The position numbers and the translations under genes were made by a program. A stretch of 64,000 nucleotides of DNA, taken from the NCBI RefSeq assembly GCF_963576675.1, contig NC_088916.1:77021501-77085500 (forward strand), given 5' to 3'. Position 1 is the first letter of the stretch, and every line of letters begins with the position of its first letter. This stretch comes from Euphorbia lathyris (taxonomy: Eukaryota; Streptophyta; Magnoliopsida; Malpighiales; Euphorbiaceae). The notes under the pieces were generated by a model. It worked only from the letters and a program-made list of their open reading frames with translations. It made no database searches and was not told the origin of the DNA. Positions 11,843-24,500 of this stretch are shown here, piece by piece.

Positions 11843-12012
11843 CCTTGACATTTTCGAAGACCAAATATTTGCTCCCCCATTCTCGGCAAGTTCAAAAATT
11901 CCTGGAGAGCCATTCATACACATTCTTTTTCGACGAAACGCGTTCGTTCGGGTGGATAGAAACGTCCCTTCGCAGAAGATACGACCCTTCACAACGGACA
12001 CGACACTTCAAT
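11843..12012 (+). repeat. Direct repeat of window positions 1-190 (LTR fragment)
   Basis: The sequence from ccttgacattttcgaag to acgacacttcaat matches 1-190 with a few substitutions; the left copy has 16 to 20 extra bases (a duplicated ttctcgg segment). After 12012 the copies diverge abruptly: the left continues into a TATA box, the right into GDSL intron sequence. This looks like a truncated LTR whose partner is at 1-1155. Confidence 0.6.
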
Positions 12013-12320
12013 TTGACTTTTTAGTCTTGATCAATTATAATCGCACGTATTAAGAATTTTCAAACTCGATTAAAACTACACGATCTATATCCATATCAAA
12101 TAGTGTCATTATCCATCTCTTATATCCATATCAAACATATAAAAAACTCATTTCTATCCGAAAAAAGTGTCATATGTCATAAGGAGATGAAACAAGCTAT
12201 GCATTTTCAATCGAATTTGATATTCCTTCTTCTTAATCGCCAAAAACTCAATGTGCGTAATCATAATTAATCGAGAGCTAAATATATTAAATCGAATATA
12301 CGAAAATATAAGTTACTTAC
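12013..12320. other. AT-rich sequence, intron 4 of the GDSL gene
   Basis: About 310 bases of AT-rich DNA follow the exon-4 donor (minus strand GTAAGTAACTT). The last GDSL exon, expected to carry the DxxH catalytic block, was searched for here and not found. A short near-repeat (tatccatatcaaa) occurs twice near 12088-12137. Nothing else is seen. Confidence 0.5.
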
Positions 12321-12588
12321 CGTATTGTTGTGGTGAAGTGAAGAGAGAATACTTGATTGAGTAGATGTCAACATAGACAAATGTATCTAAAGGGTAATTG
12401 ATCCTGAGTTGAACAATTGACTCATACTCATTCAACTTGAAATTGAAGTATTCAGCTATTTGGTTGTAAATTAGAGCACAGCCAGCTTCATCTTTTTCAG
12501 AAGGAAATTTGACCAATACATATGGCAGACAACCAAGTGGTGCTATATTAAATATCCAGAATGATCTACCTCCAGATTTGTATACATT
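12321..12588 (-). CDS. GDSL gene exon 4
   Basis: Begins after ttatttgcag in phase 0 ([13 protein letters not shown]) and ends QQY plus one base before GTAAGT. It contains the conserved NIAPLGCLP segment and FVYVDIYS. The next exon should begin in phase 1; typical family members continue with a short Gly-Phe segment and then the CCG and DGxHYT blocks, which are not in this window. Confidence 0.85.
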
Positions 12589-15500
12589 CTGCAAATAAAC
12601 ACATAATTTAGGCTTAATACGGTTGGATTAACTATCGGTTCGAGTTTTTAGTTCAATCGGTTCCATGACATTTTAGTTCAATCGATTGCATGACATGGTA
12701 TTAGAGCCTCTAGGACCAAACAGTCGAGGGTTCGAGTCCTGGCAACCTCATTAATGTGTGGAATTAAAAACACATAGCTGGATGAGCCTGTATTATGCAT
12801 GCTACAAGCCCAATGGGCATTTGCGTGTGGGGATGTGTTATGATTGGACCTTAACTATCAGCTTGAGCTTTTAGTTAAAACAGTTCCATGACAAATACAT
12901 CATTTTGCTTTCTGAACTTGTCCAAAAAGACTGAACTTTTAAAGTGTTCCAATAGCTCTCTCAACTTGCATAAGATATTCAGTTAGTCTTCTGAACTTGT
13001 GTAAAATGTAATCAATTACTCACTCAGTTGCAAAGAAGTAAACTACATGCGGAAGATGTGTTGCACGCGCCTTATAACGTTATTACACAATTCACAGAAT
13101 AGATTAAAAGGAAAGTTCTTACTTGTCTTCTCTAATATTAAAACTGCATACTTGGGTTTGGTCGTTTTACCATTTTTAACACGCCGTTAATATATCTTCC
13201 ATATTTAACTTTTTTTTTCAACCGAGTGATTAATTGATTATATTTTTACACAAATTTAGAGGGCTAACTGAACATTTTATACAAGTTGAGGGGCTATCAA
13301 TATACTTTCAAAATTCAGAGAGCCAATCAAACTTTTTGGACAAGTTCCAAACAAATGATGTATTAAACTAATATTTTATTATCATGCACAAAAATAAATA
13401 AAATTATAGGAAAAAGAAAGGATTTTGACACTTCCAATCTATCCAATTTTAGCTATGATTATAAGACTCGTTTAGCTCAGTTTGTTGTTTACTATTTAAT
13501 GTGTTACTGATAGCTAGTAGATATTAGCTGATTTTTCTTTGAAATTAGTTATTAACAGTTGTTTCTAAATCATAAATCAACAGTCTATATCCACAACAGA
13601 TCAATCATAATCGCAAACATTGAACTATTAGCTAAACATTAAAATAGGTAGATAATTCTCTCCCTTTAATGTATCTTTTGGAGTGGGTTAACATTTATTT
13701 ACACGGTATCAGAGTTAGAGATAGCAAGGGGTACTATACTTGTAGGTACCCGGTACTACTGAATCCTAATGGGACTATCTGTATCCTATATAAAAGAATA
13801 TAAAACGAGTATGAGATCAAAACTATTACCCGTGACATGTATGAGACGAGTATGTGAATACCCTCAAGGTACCCGGTACCCATCATAAATCTTTTATATA
13901 TTAAAAAATATTATTTTTTTAGATGTAAGATGTGAGATGAACTCTAACTTTTTGGTCTTCAACTACTGAGTGATATCATTAAGCTAAGGTTCAATTTGTA
14001 CTATTTTTTGTTTTATGTATTGATTCTTAACGTGTAAGGGTGCCCGCGAATTAAATGGGATGTGTATGAGATGCAAAAAGTATACTTGTTAGAGTAATGA
14101 GACAAGTACGGTTAATTAAAAAATCAATGGGTAAGAGTTTGAGATTGACACTACCCGCAGGTACCGTACCTATCATCCCTAATCAGAACCATAGTATTAA
14201 ATATTGGGGCTTCCGCTGGTATTAGCGTCACACACCTAATGAATTAGGCATGAAGGGGACGTGTTAAACATCTTACATTGTTTAATTAGAGAGCTATATG
14301 CTTCCTTATACGTGTGAGACAACTCTATCTCTTTAAGATATTTATTAGGCTGAGTTAGGTCTTTGTTTACAAGGTTTTAGTTCAAATGGCCTGTTGGTAT
14401 GATACCAGAGATTTTTAGACCAAGTCGCTTCAACTATAGGAAGCATTGACGTGTAGAAGTGTGTCAGAGATCATAATAAAACTATCATCTAACTATTAGT
14501 TAAACTTTTGGTTCAAATGATTTCTTGAGACATAACAAATAAGTCGAATTTGATATTTATTTTTTCAAACAACTTTTTGCATTTTAATTCTAAACAGTAG
14601 ATAAATAAGTGTAAATTTCGAAACAATTGTTTTTAGCAGAAAAATCAACTAACATACCTATCAACAAACATGAACATGTGAACGAAACGAATCATATGTG
14701 TTATATTATTATAATTGATGAAGAAATTAATGTGATAAATTAAAAATTGGAATGCATACAAATTATAACATAAAAACCTTATGTTATATGAAAACTTGAA
14801 AATAGAGAGATATATACTTACTTGAACAGTTGCTGAAAACCGATTGATGATATCTGGGATAGAGGCATTGACTTCTTGAATTGACTTTCCAGTTAAAAGT
14901 CCAACCCCAATATCATTTTGGCCAATGTCAAACATATATAATGCTTTGGAAAAATATTCCTCCTTTGGCATTAGTTCTGCAAATACGGATGGTAACGGGT
15001 ACTCTACCCGCGGGTACCCGACACTACCCGATCCTAATAGGACTATCCGTACCCTGTATAAAAGGGTATGGGACAGGTATGGAAAGACCCCCCAGGGTAC
15101 CCGGTACCCGTTACCCGTCTTAAATTTTTTATATATTAAAAAATATTATTGTGTTTTGGATGTAAGATGTGAGATTTGAATAATATACTTTTGTTCTTTA
15201 ACCATTAAGTGATACCACTAAACTATTTTATTTTTATTGATTAAGGTTCAATTTGTTCAATTTTTAAATCAATGATTTATTAAATTTTGATGATTCACGA
15301 AGCCAACTCGGCCGAATCCAAAACACGGGCCCAACCCACTATAAATTAAGCCCATGGTTCAAGTTGAACGGGCTCCTAATAAAGGAAAGGGCTAACCGCC
15401 CGAAATCCTAATAAGACACTAAAACCACCCACTCAGAGAAACGGTTATAAAGGACCACGTACATGACTACGTGGGGGACGTGGCACAGGAGGAGTAACCG

Positions 15501-18500
15501 CCGAAGGCGGTTACCTAGAGGTGCTTATAAAAGAAATAAGGAAGCTAGGAGACAGGTAGTTTCGCATTTTTAATCCTCTATACAATTACCGACCTGCTAA
15601 ATTCCATATAAAACTGACTTGATCGTCGGAGAGTTTTCCCGGAGATTGTCTCCGGTTTTGTTTTGCAGGTTATTACTACGAGGATTATCCACTCAAATTC
15701 GGCAAGTTATCAATTGGTGCGGTGAGCGTGGACCTTTTTTACCAACATCTGGTTAAAGGTACACCAAGAACATGTCAGAACCATCACGAACAACCGGAGT
15801 TACAAGAAGATCAGCTAGCATGAACTCAAGAGGTCCACGGACTGTGAATTCGCAGCCTGTGATACCCAGCTCGTCGAATCCTTCAGGACAGTTGAGTCCA
15901 TTATTAGAGGTCCAAGTGCAAACTGAGATGGAGATGTCTAATAGTGATTTCGTACAGATGGCAGGACAGGTCTTGGCTGCGAATATGAGCCAAGCGGCTG
16001 GAGATCGAATGATTAGTTTATTAACTGCAATCGCTGATCACAATACCGCCGTAGCGGCTGCCCTTCAAGAACCCGTTGTCACCTCGACACAACCATCAAC
16101 TATTTCTGCCGTATCTACGCTTCCGCAGTCATCTCGAGAGACAAATCGGGTGGGTCAGAGTAGTCGCATGACACCACATAACAATCCAGGCAACTACTTG
16201 CACCAAGATCCTAATATGACGATCCATCCGACCTGGCAAGCATCCCAACCGATGTCACGAATGCAAGGAATTTTTTCGCTACAACAAACGGAGCCCTTTG
16301 TTCACAGACATTCAGAGTTGATGACATCTGGAGCAAATATGTCTGGGCGGGAGCACACTTGGAATTTTGATCCTATAACTAGACAGCGGTTAGACCCACA
16401 ACGAGAACAAGTGTCAACGCAGTATGGCAGGTGGATATCACCCAGAATTCACCAGCAGCGGATGGAAGAAGTTCGGCGGGAACCCAATACTGAATTGGAA
16501 GATCAACTGCGAAACATGATGGAGCGAACGGGGTACACCCCTAGGGCGAGAGCAGTGGTGCAGAGTGATTCGCCTTTTGCCCCATCGTTGCGGGAATTTA
16601 TTCCAGATCACAGAATAAAAGCACCGGCGATACCTAAATACTACGGGGATCCAAATTCTGACCCTGAGGCGCATGTCAGGAACTATAGAGAGTTAATGGA
16701 TGTTGCAGGAGCAAGCGAAAGCATAATTTGTCGATTGTTCTCGACCACTTTGGGTGGAGCAGCATCCGATTGGTTCCGATCTCTACCCACCGAATCCATT
16801 CACAACTGGACTCAGTACAGTCGTGATTTCTGTGCAAAGTTTGTAGGTTGTAAAGCAGCGGACGTGACGGACAGACAGCTAAAAGAGATCAAACAGAGAA
16901 ATTACACTTCGCTGAGGGAATTTGTCGTGGCATTTAATGATATCCTGGTGCGGTTACAGAATCCAGATATCGTGAGCATTCGCAACATAATGGCAGACGG
17001 AACCACAGACTGGAGCATGCGGGAGGAAATCATTTGCAATAAACCACGTACGGTGGCCGAACTAATGAAAATAGCAAAGGAATTCATGGAGGTGGATGAT
17101 GTTAACAGGGAGCATAGAGCTCAAACCAGGCGAGAGAGAGATGCGGCTAGATCCACTTCAGACAATCGGCGCCATCAAAATCAAACCCATTCCAAGGGTA
17201 ATTTTGTCCGAAAAAGTGATCGCTCCTTTCAAGGAGGGGGACATCAAACACCATTGAACACGACTCGCCATGAGGTGTTACTTTGGATTGAAAAGAACCC
17301 CTTAAAGAAAGATGTGCAGTTTCCCGAGGCGAAAGTTCGAACCAGTTTGGGGCGGTATCCTAATAAATACTGCAGGTTCCACAGATTGAATGGCCATGAT
17401 ACGAATGATTGCTATGAATTGAAAAGGGAGATCGAAAAGGTGATCGAGAGAGGCAAGCTAAGTCAATTTGTTAGACAAGAAGCAACTGATGACAAAACAA
17501 TAGTCCCACATGAAACAGAAGCAAGACCAGAAAAGAAGCAGAAAAAGGGAGTGATTAACGTAATAGCTGGCGGAATCTATGAGCCCCCAACAAAAAGATC
17601 TCGCCGTGAACAGTGAAAAAGCAACACAAGTAGGGGGGATGCCCTCAATTATCCATTTGCGCGAATCGCGGAGCCGCATGCGGATGCGTTGTTACTCGAA
17701 CTGCATTCAACCAGTTGGGGATTCATGATGAGGAGAAACAGAGTTATTCGCCATTTCAGATGACAAGAAAGTACAGATAGCAGCAGAACTATCAGAAGAA
17801 ATGGAGAAGGCCATTACCGACGTGTTGATCCAATGCGAGTCGGCATTCGCCGCACCAGATGAAGTGCTGAAGGGGATAAGCCCAGAAATAGCAACACATC
17901 GACTGAATGTGGATAAAAGTGCAACCCCGGTGCGGCAGAAAAAGAGGGGGCATGCGCCAGAACGACAGAAGGCGATTGAAAAAGCCGTAGCAGATTTGCT
18001 AAAATCAAATGCAATCCGAGAAGTCACCTATCCAGAATGGCTAGCCAATGTGGTATTGGTTAAGAAGCCAAATGGAACGTACAGAATGTGTGTAGACTTC
18101 AAAGATTTGGTAGATGGGACTGCGGGATTTGAAGCTTTGTCATTCACCGATGTGAAATCCAGTTACCACCAGATACCAATGGAGAAAGCGGATGAGATTC
18201 ATAACTCATCAGGCGACTTATTGCTTCAAGGTGATGCCCTTTGGACTGAAAAATGCGGGAGCAACATATCAGCGGATGATGAACAAGATATTTTCAGACA
18301 AATCAGGTGAGAACTTCTCGATTTATGTAGATGACATGATCATTAAAAGCAAAAAAATGCAAGATCATCCGCAGGATATTAAAGAAATTCTGGAAGTATT
18401 GATCAAATATGGCCTCAAATTAAACCCAGAGAAATGCACGTTTGGAGCGAGAGCAGGAAAATTCCTGGGTTTTATTGTTAGTGGCAAGGGAGTTGAGGCG

Positions 18501-21500
18501 AATCCTGAGAAGGTTAAGGCGGTGATGGAGATGAAGACTCCAAGGAGCATAAGAGAAGTACAACGACTCAATGGGCGGTTGGTGGCATTAGGGCGATTCA
18601 TATCATGCTCTGCTAGAAGATGTCTACCTTTCTACAATGCCATCAAAAAATCTAAGTCCTTCGAGTGGACGCCGGATTGTCAAGAAGCATTCGAGGGGAT
18701 AAAACGATTACTATGTTATCCGCCCTTGATGAGCAGGCCAGTGGATGGAGAAGATTTATTTCTTTATGTATCCGTCACCAGCACGGCGATATGCACCGTA
18801 ATGGTGCGAGAAGAAGAAGGGCAACAATATCCGGTGTACTATGTGAGTAAAGTCTTAAAGGATGCAGAACTTCGATATTCGAGGTTAGATAAAATGGCTC
18901 TCGCGGTGATAACCACGGCGGCTAGGTTGAAGCCATACTTCCAGGTGCATACTATTATTGTGAGAACTGGAATCCCAATGCGAAAGGTATTGCAGAAACC
19001 TGACGCATCCGAACGATTAATGAAATGGTCAATTCGCTTGGGAGAATTCGACATTCGTTATGAAGGAAGACCAGCTTTAAAAATTCAAGTACTTGCCGAT
19101 TTCGTGAATGAGTTCACGTGGGATGAAAACGAATGTCCAAAAATACAAAAAGAAGAGTGGAGTATGTTCACAGATGGAGCATTATCCGTAGATGGGGCTG
19201 GACTGGGAGTCGTTATCAAAGGTCCGGACGTTATTCGCCTGTACTATGCAGCAAAGTTAACATTCAAAACTACTAACAATGCTGCAGAATATGAGGCAAT
19301 GATATGCGGATTGAAATTGATTAACGAGCTTATGCCAGAAAGAGTGGTAATCTACAGCGACTCTAAGCTTATGATAAATCAGATCATAAAGAATTATCTG
19401 GTGAAACAGGAAGATCTGGTCAAATATCATCAGGTTGTTAGTAGATTGACACAGGAATTAACACATAAAGGAATCATCTGGGAGATGGTGCATGTTCCAA
19501 GGGGCCAGAATACGAAGGCTGACGAGTTGGCAAAAGCAGCGGCAAGTAGGGACCCATGGAGTCAAAAAGCATATAATTTGGAAATAAGGTCGTCACCAGC
19601 ATTCGAAGCCGATCAGATTATGGTCATCGAAGAGCTAGAAGATGATGAAGATTGGCGAATGCCCATCCGCCAATATCTGGAAAATGGAGATTTGTCGGTT
19701 GATAAAAATTTGGCCAGAAAGCTAATTGGGCAGTCATCGAGATACTCAATTCGAGATGGGACTTTGTACCGAAAATCATATACATGTCCATGGCTGAAAT
19801 GTATTAGCCGCAACGAAGGAGATTACGTGCTGAGAGAACTCCATGAAGGAATTTGCGGTGCACATGAGGCATCCGCAACGTTGGCAAGAAAAGTCAAGTT
19901 GATGGGATATTATTGGCCAAAAGTGGTGGAGGATTCCCAGAAAATGGTAGCGGAATGTCACAGCTGTCAAGTCCATGCGAATGAAAAGCATGTCCCTGGA
20001 GCCGAACAAGTCACTATAATGACGGCGTGGCCATTCGCAACGTGGGGGATCGATATAGTGGGCCAATTCCCAGAAGCAACAAGGAAAAGGAAGTACTTGG
20101 TAGTCGCGGTGGACCACTTCAGCAAATGGGTAGAAGCAGAGGCAGTAACCGCTCAAACACCTGAGCGAATGATCGAGTTCTTACGAGAGAACATTATCAT
20201 GCGGTTTGGAATCCCGCAAATGCTCATAACCGATAATGGTACCCAGTTCAACTGTGTCAAATTCAAAGCATATTGCGAAAGCATGGGGATCAAGAATCAT
20301 TTTTCCTCCGTGAATCATCCCCAATCGAATGGTATGACAGAGGTTACCAACAGAGCCATGATTCAGGGCATCAAGAAGCGACTCGGTGATAAGAAAACGG
20401 ATTGGGTGGATGAGATACCGCATATGTTATGGGCATACAGAACTTCGGTGAAGGCAGCGACAGGCGAAACACCCTTCTCGCTGGTTTATGGGGCCGAAGC
20501 AGTTCTTCCTGTTGAAGTCAAGTCACCTACAGACAGGGTAATTTATTACTGCGCCACCCAAAATCCTATCAATGTTAAGGATGCATTGGATTCTGTTGAG
20601 GAGCGAAGAGAAAAAGCTTACATGCGAATGGCAGTATATCGCAATAGAATCAAAAAGTATCATGACAGAAGGGTGCGAAAGGTGATAATCAACGAGAAAG
20701 ACTTGGTCTTGAAAAAGGCGGACAAAATACAATCCAGAGAAGGCAAAGGAAAATTAGGTGTCAATTGGGTTGGGCCTTACAGGGTGTCCAAGAAGTTGGG
20801 ACCCGCAACTTTTGAAATAGAAGAAATGAGCGGCAAAAAGCTTCCGTGCACCTGGAATCTAGAGAACTTGCGCCTATACAAACAGGCTGAGTAGTTAAGG
20901 GAAATGACGAGTACTCTTTTTCCTTTTATGAGTTTTTTCCCACTGGGTTTTCTGATAAAAGGTTTTAATGAGGCTTTGATCCCACACAGTTTATGTATCC
21001 ATGTAACGTGAAGTTTTTTATTTTTAGCAAAATAAAGATATTTCAACGGTTACAACTATTCACTATGCAACAGCTGAATGCATGTCCTTCTTAAGCTGAT
21101 AAAACACATAAATGTGTTGCCTACAACAAGAAAGGCGGATGCATGATTACGCATCATTCGTAAAACCTTATGATTAAACCTTATGATTGTTTAAGAATTA
21201 CAAGGCAGGCATAAAATTAAGCGAATAAACGAGTACTCAAAAATTGCGAAAAGGGTCTGGCCACCCTAACGAAAACAAAACTAACTACGAAAAATTACAA
21301 GTATTACAAGTATGAAGTCGGCAAAAGGCAAGGGTCGCATACGAAAGTAACCGGCATTAAGGCAACAAGGAATAGAAACCCCACAAAAATTGCACATATA
21401 AGTAAAACGGCAAGCGAAGAAAGTAAAGTCATTCGGTTAATATATGCTTAAAGTTTGTTACATACAAAAGTTCAGATATGAATAAAACTATACTACAGTT

Positions 21501-24500
21501 TCTTCCTCTTCGCCTCTGTTGCCCCCTTCGCCTCCAGCGGCTCCCCCATCTTCTTCAATAGGGTGATCGGCTTCAAGCGAATCCCCAATAATAAGATCAG
21601 TAATCGCATTAGAGCGAGATACCTCGGGCTCGACGTGAGAAACATTTTGCGGTGCGCCTTCTTCTACATCCTGGTTTGGGATCTCGCGGCTGGTTGGAAA
21701 GTCATTGGAACTCTGCCAGTCAAGGAGAAGTACCTCATCCATGTCAGCATCTTCCGCCTCCAACTTGTCCCATTTTTCAGCTAAATCCTTTTCAGGGATG
21801 GAAACTTTGGGGCGGTTGAGTACGCGCTCTGGATTCCCATGTTCATAAGCCGCATGGATTCGCTCTCCATACCAGTAGATGCGGGAGCTATCTTCAGATA
21901 CGATCTCCTCCGTCTTCTTCTTTTGCATCTCCAAAGCTTCCTTGGACGAATTCAGGTCATCGATTGCTTTCTGAAGCTCATTGGATTTAGCCTGAAGTAA
22001 TTTAAAAGCTTCCTCCCTCTCGCCGACGGCCTTTTGACAGGCATCCTCGAGAGTCTTTACTCGGCTTTGAGCGTCATCAAGAAGTGACTTCTGAGTCGCC
22101 AATTCGGTACCAAGGTTTTCCAGCTCTCTCGTCCTTTCAGCATCCCTACAGAGGGCACCCTCAGCAAAATTGATAATCTGCACATTAGGCGATACATGAA
22201 TGAAAGAGCAAAAAGAGGCGTATATTTGAAAGATAAAACATGAGTGAAAAGCAGTATACCTCTATGGCCCGCTTCTCAATTCCCTCCATGGCAGTTGGAA
22301 GCGGCACCTTTTCACGGATGCGAGAGGCAGATGGGAGTCATCCAAGGACATTGCCTATAGAAGAAACAATGTCCTTACAGGAAAAGCTCACAGCCTTACC
22401 GAAGGTTCTAGTCCACCATCCGCTCATATCGGGGATCGGCTGCGAATGCGTAAGGAAAAGGGTCAGGAGAATACGATGTGGCGAAAAATAAAGAAACCGA
22501 GAAACGTGAAAATAAAGAAAACGAGAAAAGAAGGCAAATTATAAATACCTCGTAGATGGGAGCACCGTACTTTTCCTTTGATGGGGAGGATACGGGCGTA
22601 CCACCAACATGCAAGATCACAGAAGTGTTTTTCTTCTTAGGGCGGGAAGACTCCACATCCGCATTGTTCTTCCATTTCCGATTTAATGAAAGGTCCTCAG
22701 AAACGGGGTCCGGTGACACGGAAACAACTGCAGTACAAGTTGCCTCGACAGAAAAAGACGCCCCCACGGATGGATTCGCCCCTGCGGAAGAGGTTGCTTC
22801 CGTCAACCGTTTCTTCCTCCTTGCCAAAGCTTTCGCCTCTCGATCTGCTGCGAGTTGGGATAAAGGGTCACCCCTGCAAAGGGTTAAAAGAATTCATCAA
22901 AAGGGAAATAAACTAGCAATACCTTGTACGAAAACACGATAAGGGATATAGACAACATGATCTCCCTCGCGATAAGCAATCGCCACTCGGCTCCTTAACA
23001 TATGGAATGTCTGATCATACGTCCATATGAAAGGGGGAGTGTTCTTCAAGAATTTTATAATGGCGGATTCTTCCTTGCTCGGATAACCAAAGTTCAAACT
23101 CTTTACATTAGGTCGACCCCAGCGGCGAAGAAAATTTGGATTCTCTTCATTAAACTTGATGAAGAAATAAGACCTGTCCCACTCGCAGATTTTGTTCGAC
23201 TTCTCATCAAAGCCGTAGTAACCGCTCTGTCGGATAAAGGTAAAATACTCCCCCGAACTTTTGAAGTGGTGAAGCTTGGAGAAGATCTTGAGCGAGAAGG
23301 GGACCTCCAGACAATCCGCCAAAAACTTATCCAGAGTCAAGTCGGCCCATCCATTGGGATGCAGTTGTCCAGGTGCGATTCCATAACCATCAAGGATGGA
23401 AGCAATCTCATCCGCCAACGGATACGTAAAACCGCAGATAATTTGGGCGACAAATATGGTAAAATACCCCTTTGGGAAGTTGCCAGGACCTCTATTTTCC
23501 CCGGGAATGCTTGTTTTCAGGCCTTGAAGCCAGGGGTACTGCTCCCGCAAGTCGTCAATCGTCTCGCGGCAAACTAAGCTTCCTGACCTATCCTTCTTCG
23601 GTAACAAGCGGGGAGTTGGGATAGGTGGTGGAATCAACTTCCTAGGGTCGAAACCTAGGCCCTCATCGGTCGTATTCGCTAGATGGAGAAACTCGACGGG
23701 ATGAGAATCAGACCTAGGAGAGCTAGTTGAGACTTCATCAATCATCTCATCAACCTCGTGGGACACCTCGCGATTGTAATTTTCGTCGAAGGGTGTGAAA
23801 TCAAGTTCAGGGTTCGACATATCGGTGAAGGAAACGGACAGAAATAAAAAATGGTTGAAGAAGTTACAGAAAGAGAAACTTACATGTGGGAAAGAACGCA
23901 GGGAAGAACGAAGACAAGAGGGTCGATGCTGAAGAGGAAATGACAGAAGACGAAAGAGCTACTGGTTAAAATCTCCAAATTTCAAATACCCAGACGAATG
24001 TGAAGAGTTGCCTAAACGTATGAAAAGACCCTAAAAGGGCTCTTACCAAACCAGGGGGGAGGCATGTGATGATTCACGAAGCCAACTGGGCCGAATCCAA
24101 AACACGGGCCCAACCCACGATAACTTAAGCCCATGGTTCAAGTTGAACGGGCTCCTAATAAAGGAAAGGGCTAACCGCCCGAAATCCTAATAAGACACTA
24201 AAACCACCCACTCAGAGAAACGGTTATAAAGGACCACGTACATGACTACGTGGGGGACGTGGCACAGGAGGAGTAACCGCTGAAGGCGGTTACCTAGAGG
24301 TGCTTATAAAAGAAATAAGGAAGCTAGGAGACAGGTAGTTTCGCATTTTTAATCCTCTATACAATTACCGACCTGCTAAATTCCATATAAAACTGACTTG
24401 ATCGTCGGAGAGTTTTTCCGGAGATTCTGTCTCCGGTTTTGTTTTGCAGGTTATTACTACGAGGATTATCCACTCAAATTCGGCAAGTTATCAAATTTAT

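Larger units (their letters stand above)
15288..24493 (+). mobile_element. Ty3/gypsy retrotransposon, Tat-like, with antisense extra gene
   Basis: Complete 9.2-kb element: LTRs 15288-15712 and 24067-24493, identical 5-bp flanks AATTT (15283-15287, 24494-24498), gag, pol with RT-RNase H-integrase order (gypsy type), an antisense spliced gene, and a polypurine tract. The integrase has no chromodomain-like tail, and an extra ORF lies between pol and the 3' LTR, both typical of non-chromoviral Tat lineages. The LTRs differ by five substitutions and one 2-base indel, so insertion is recent. The copy is defective: protease and part of RT are deleted and RT is frameshifted. Confidence 0.9.

Noticed and set aside
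11626..12001. Overlapping minus-strand ORFs upstream of the PMD start
   Set aside because: They fall in the leader and the LTR-like repeat, and one of them changes with the indel between the repeat copies; no family features.
12695..12750. tRNA-gene-like segment with a B-box-like word (ggttcgagtcc) after a tRNA-Met-like word
   Set aside because: No acceptor stem or cloverleaf can be folded from it; the tRNA likeness is explained by a retroelement primer site.
18192..18310. Programmed frameshift between the two pol frames of gypsy element 1
   Set aside because: Comparison with gypsy element 2 shows missing residues at the junction (between the SYHQI and FVTHQ segments), so a small deletion explains it.
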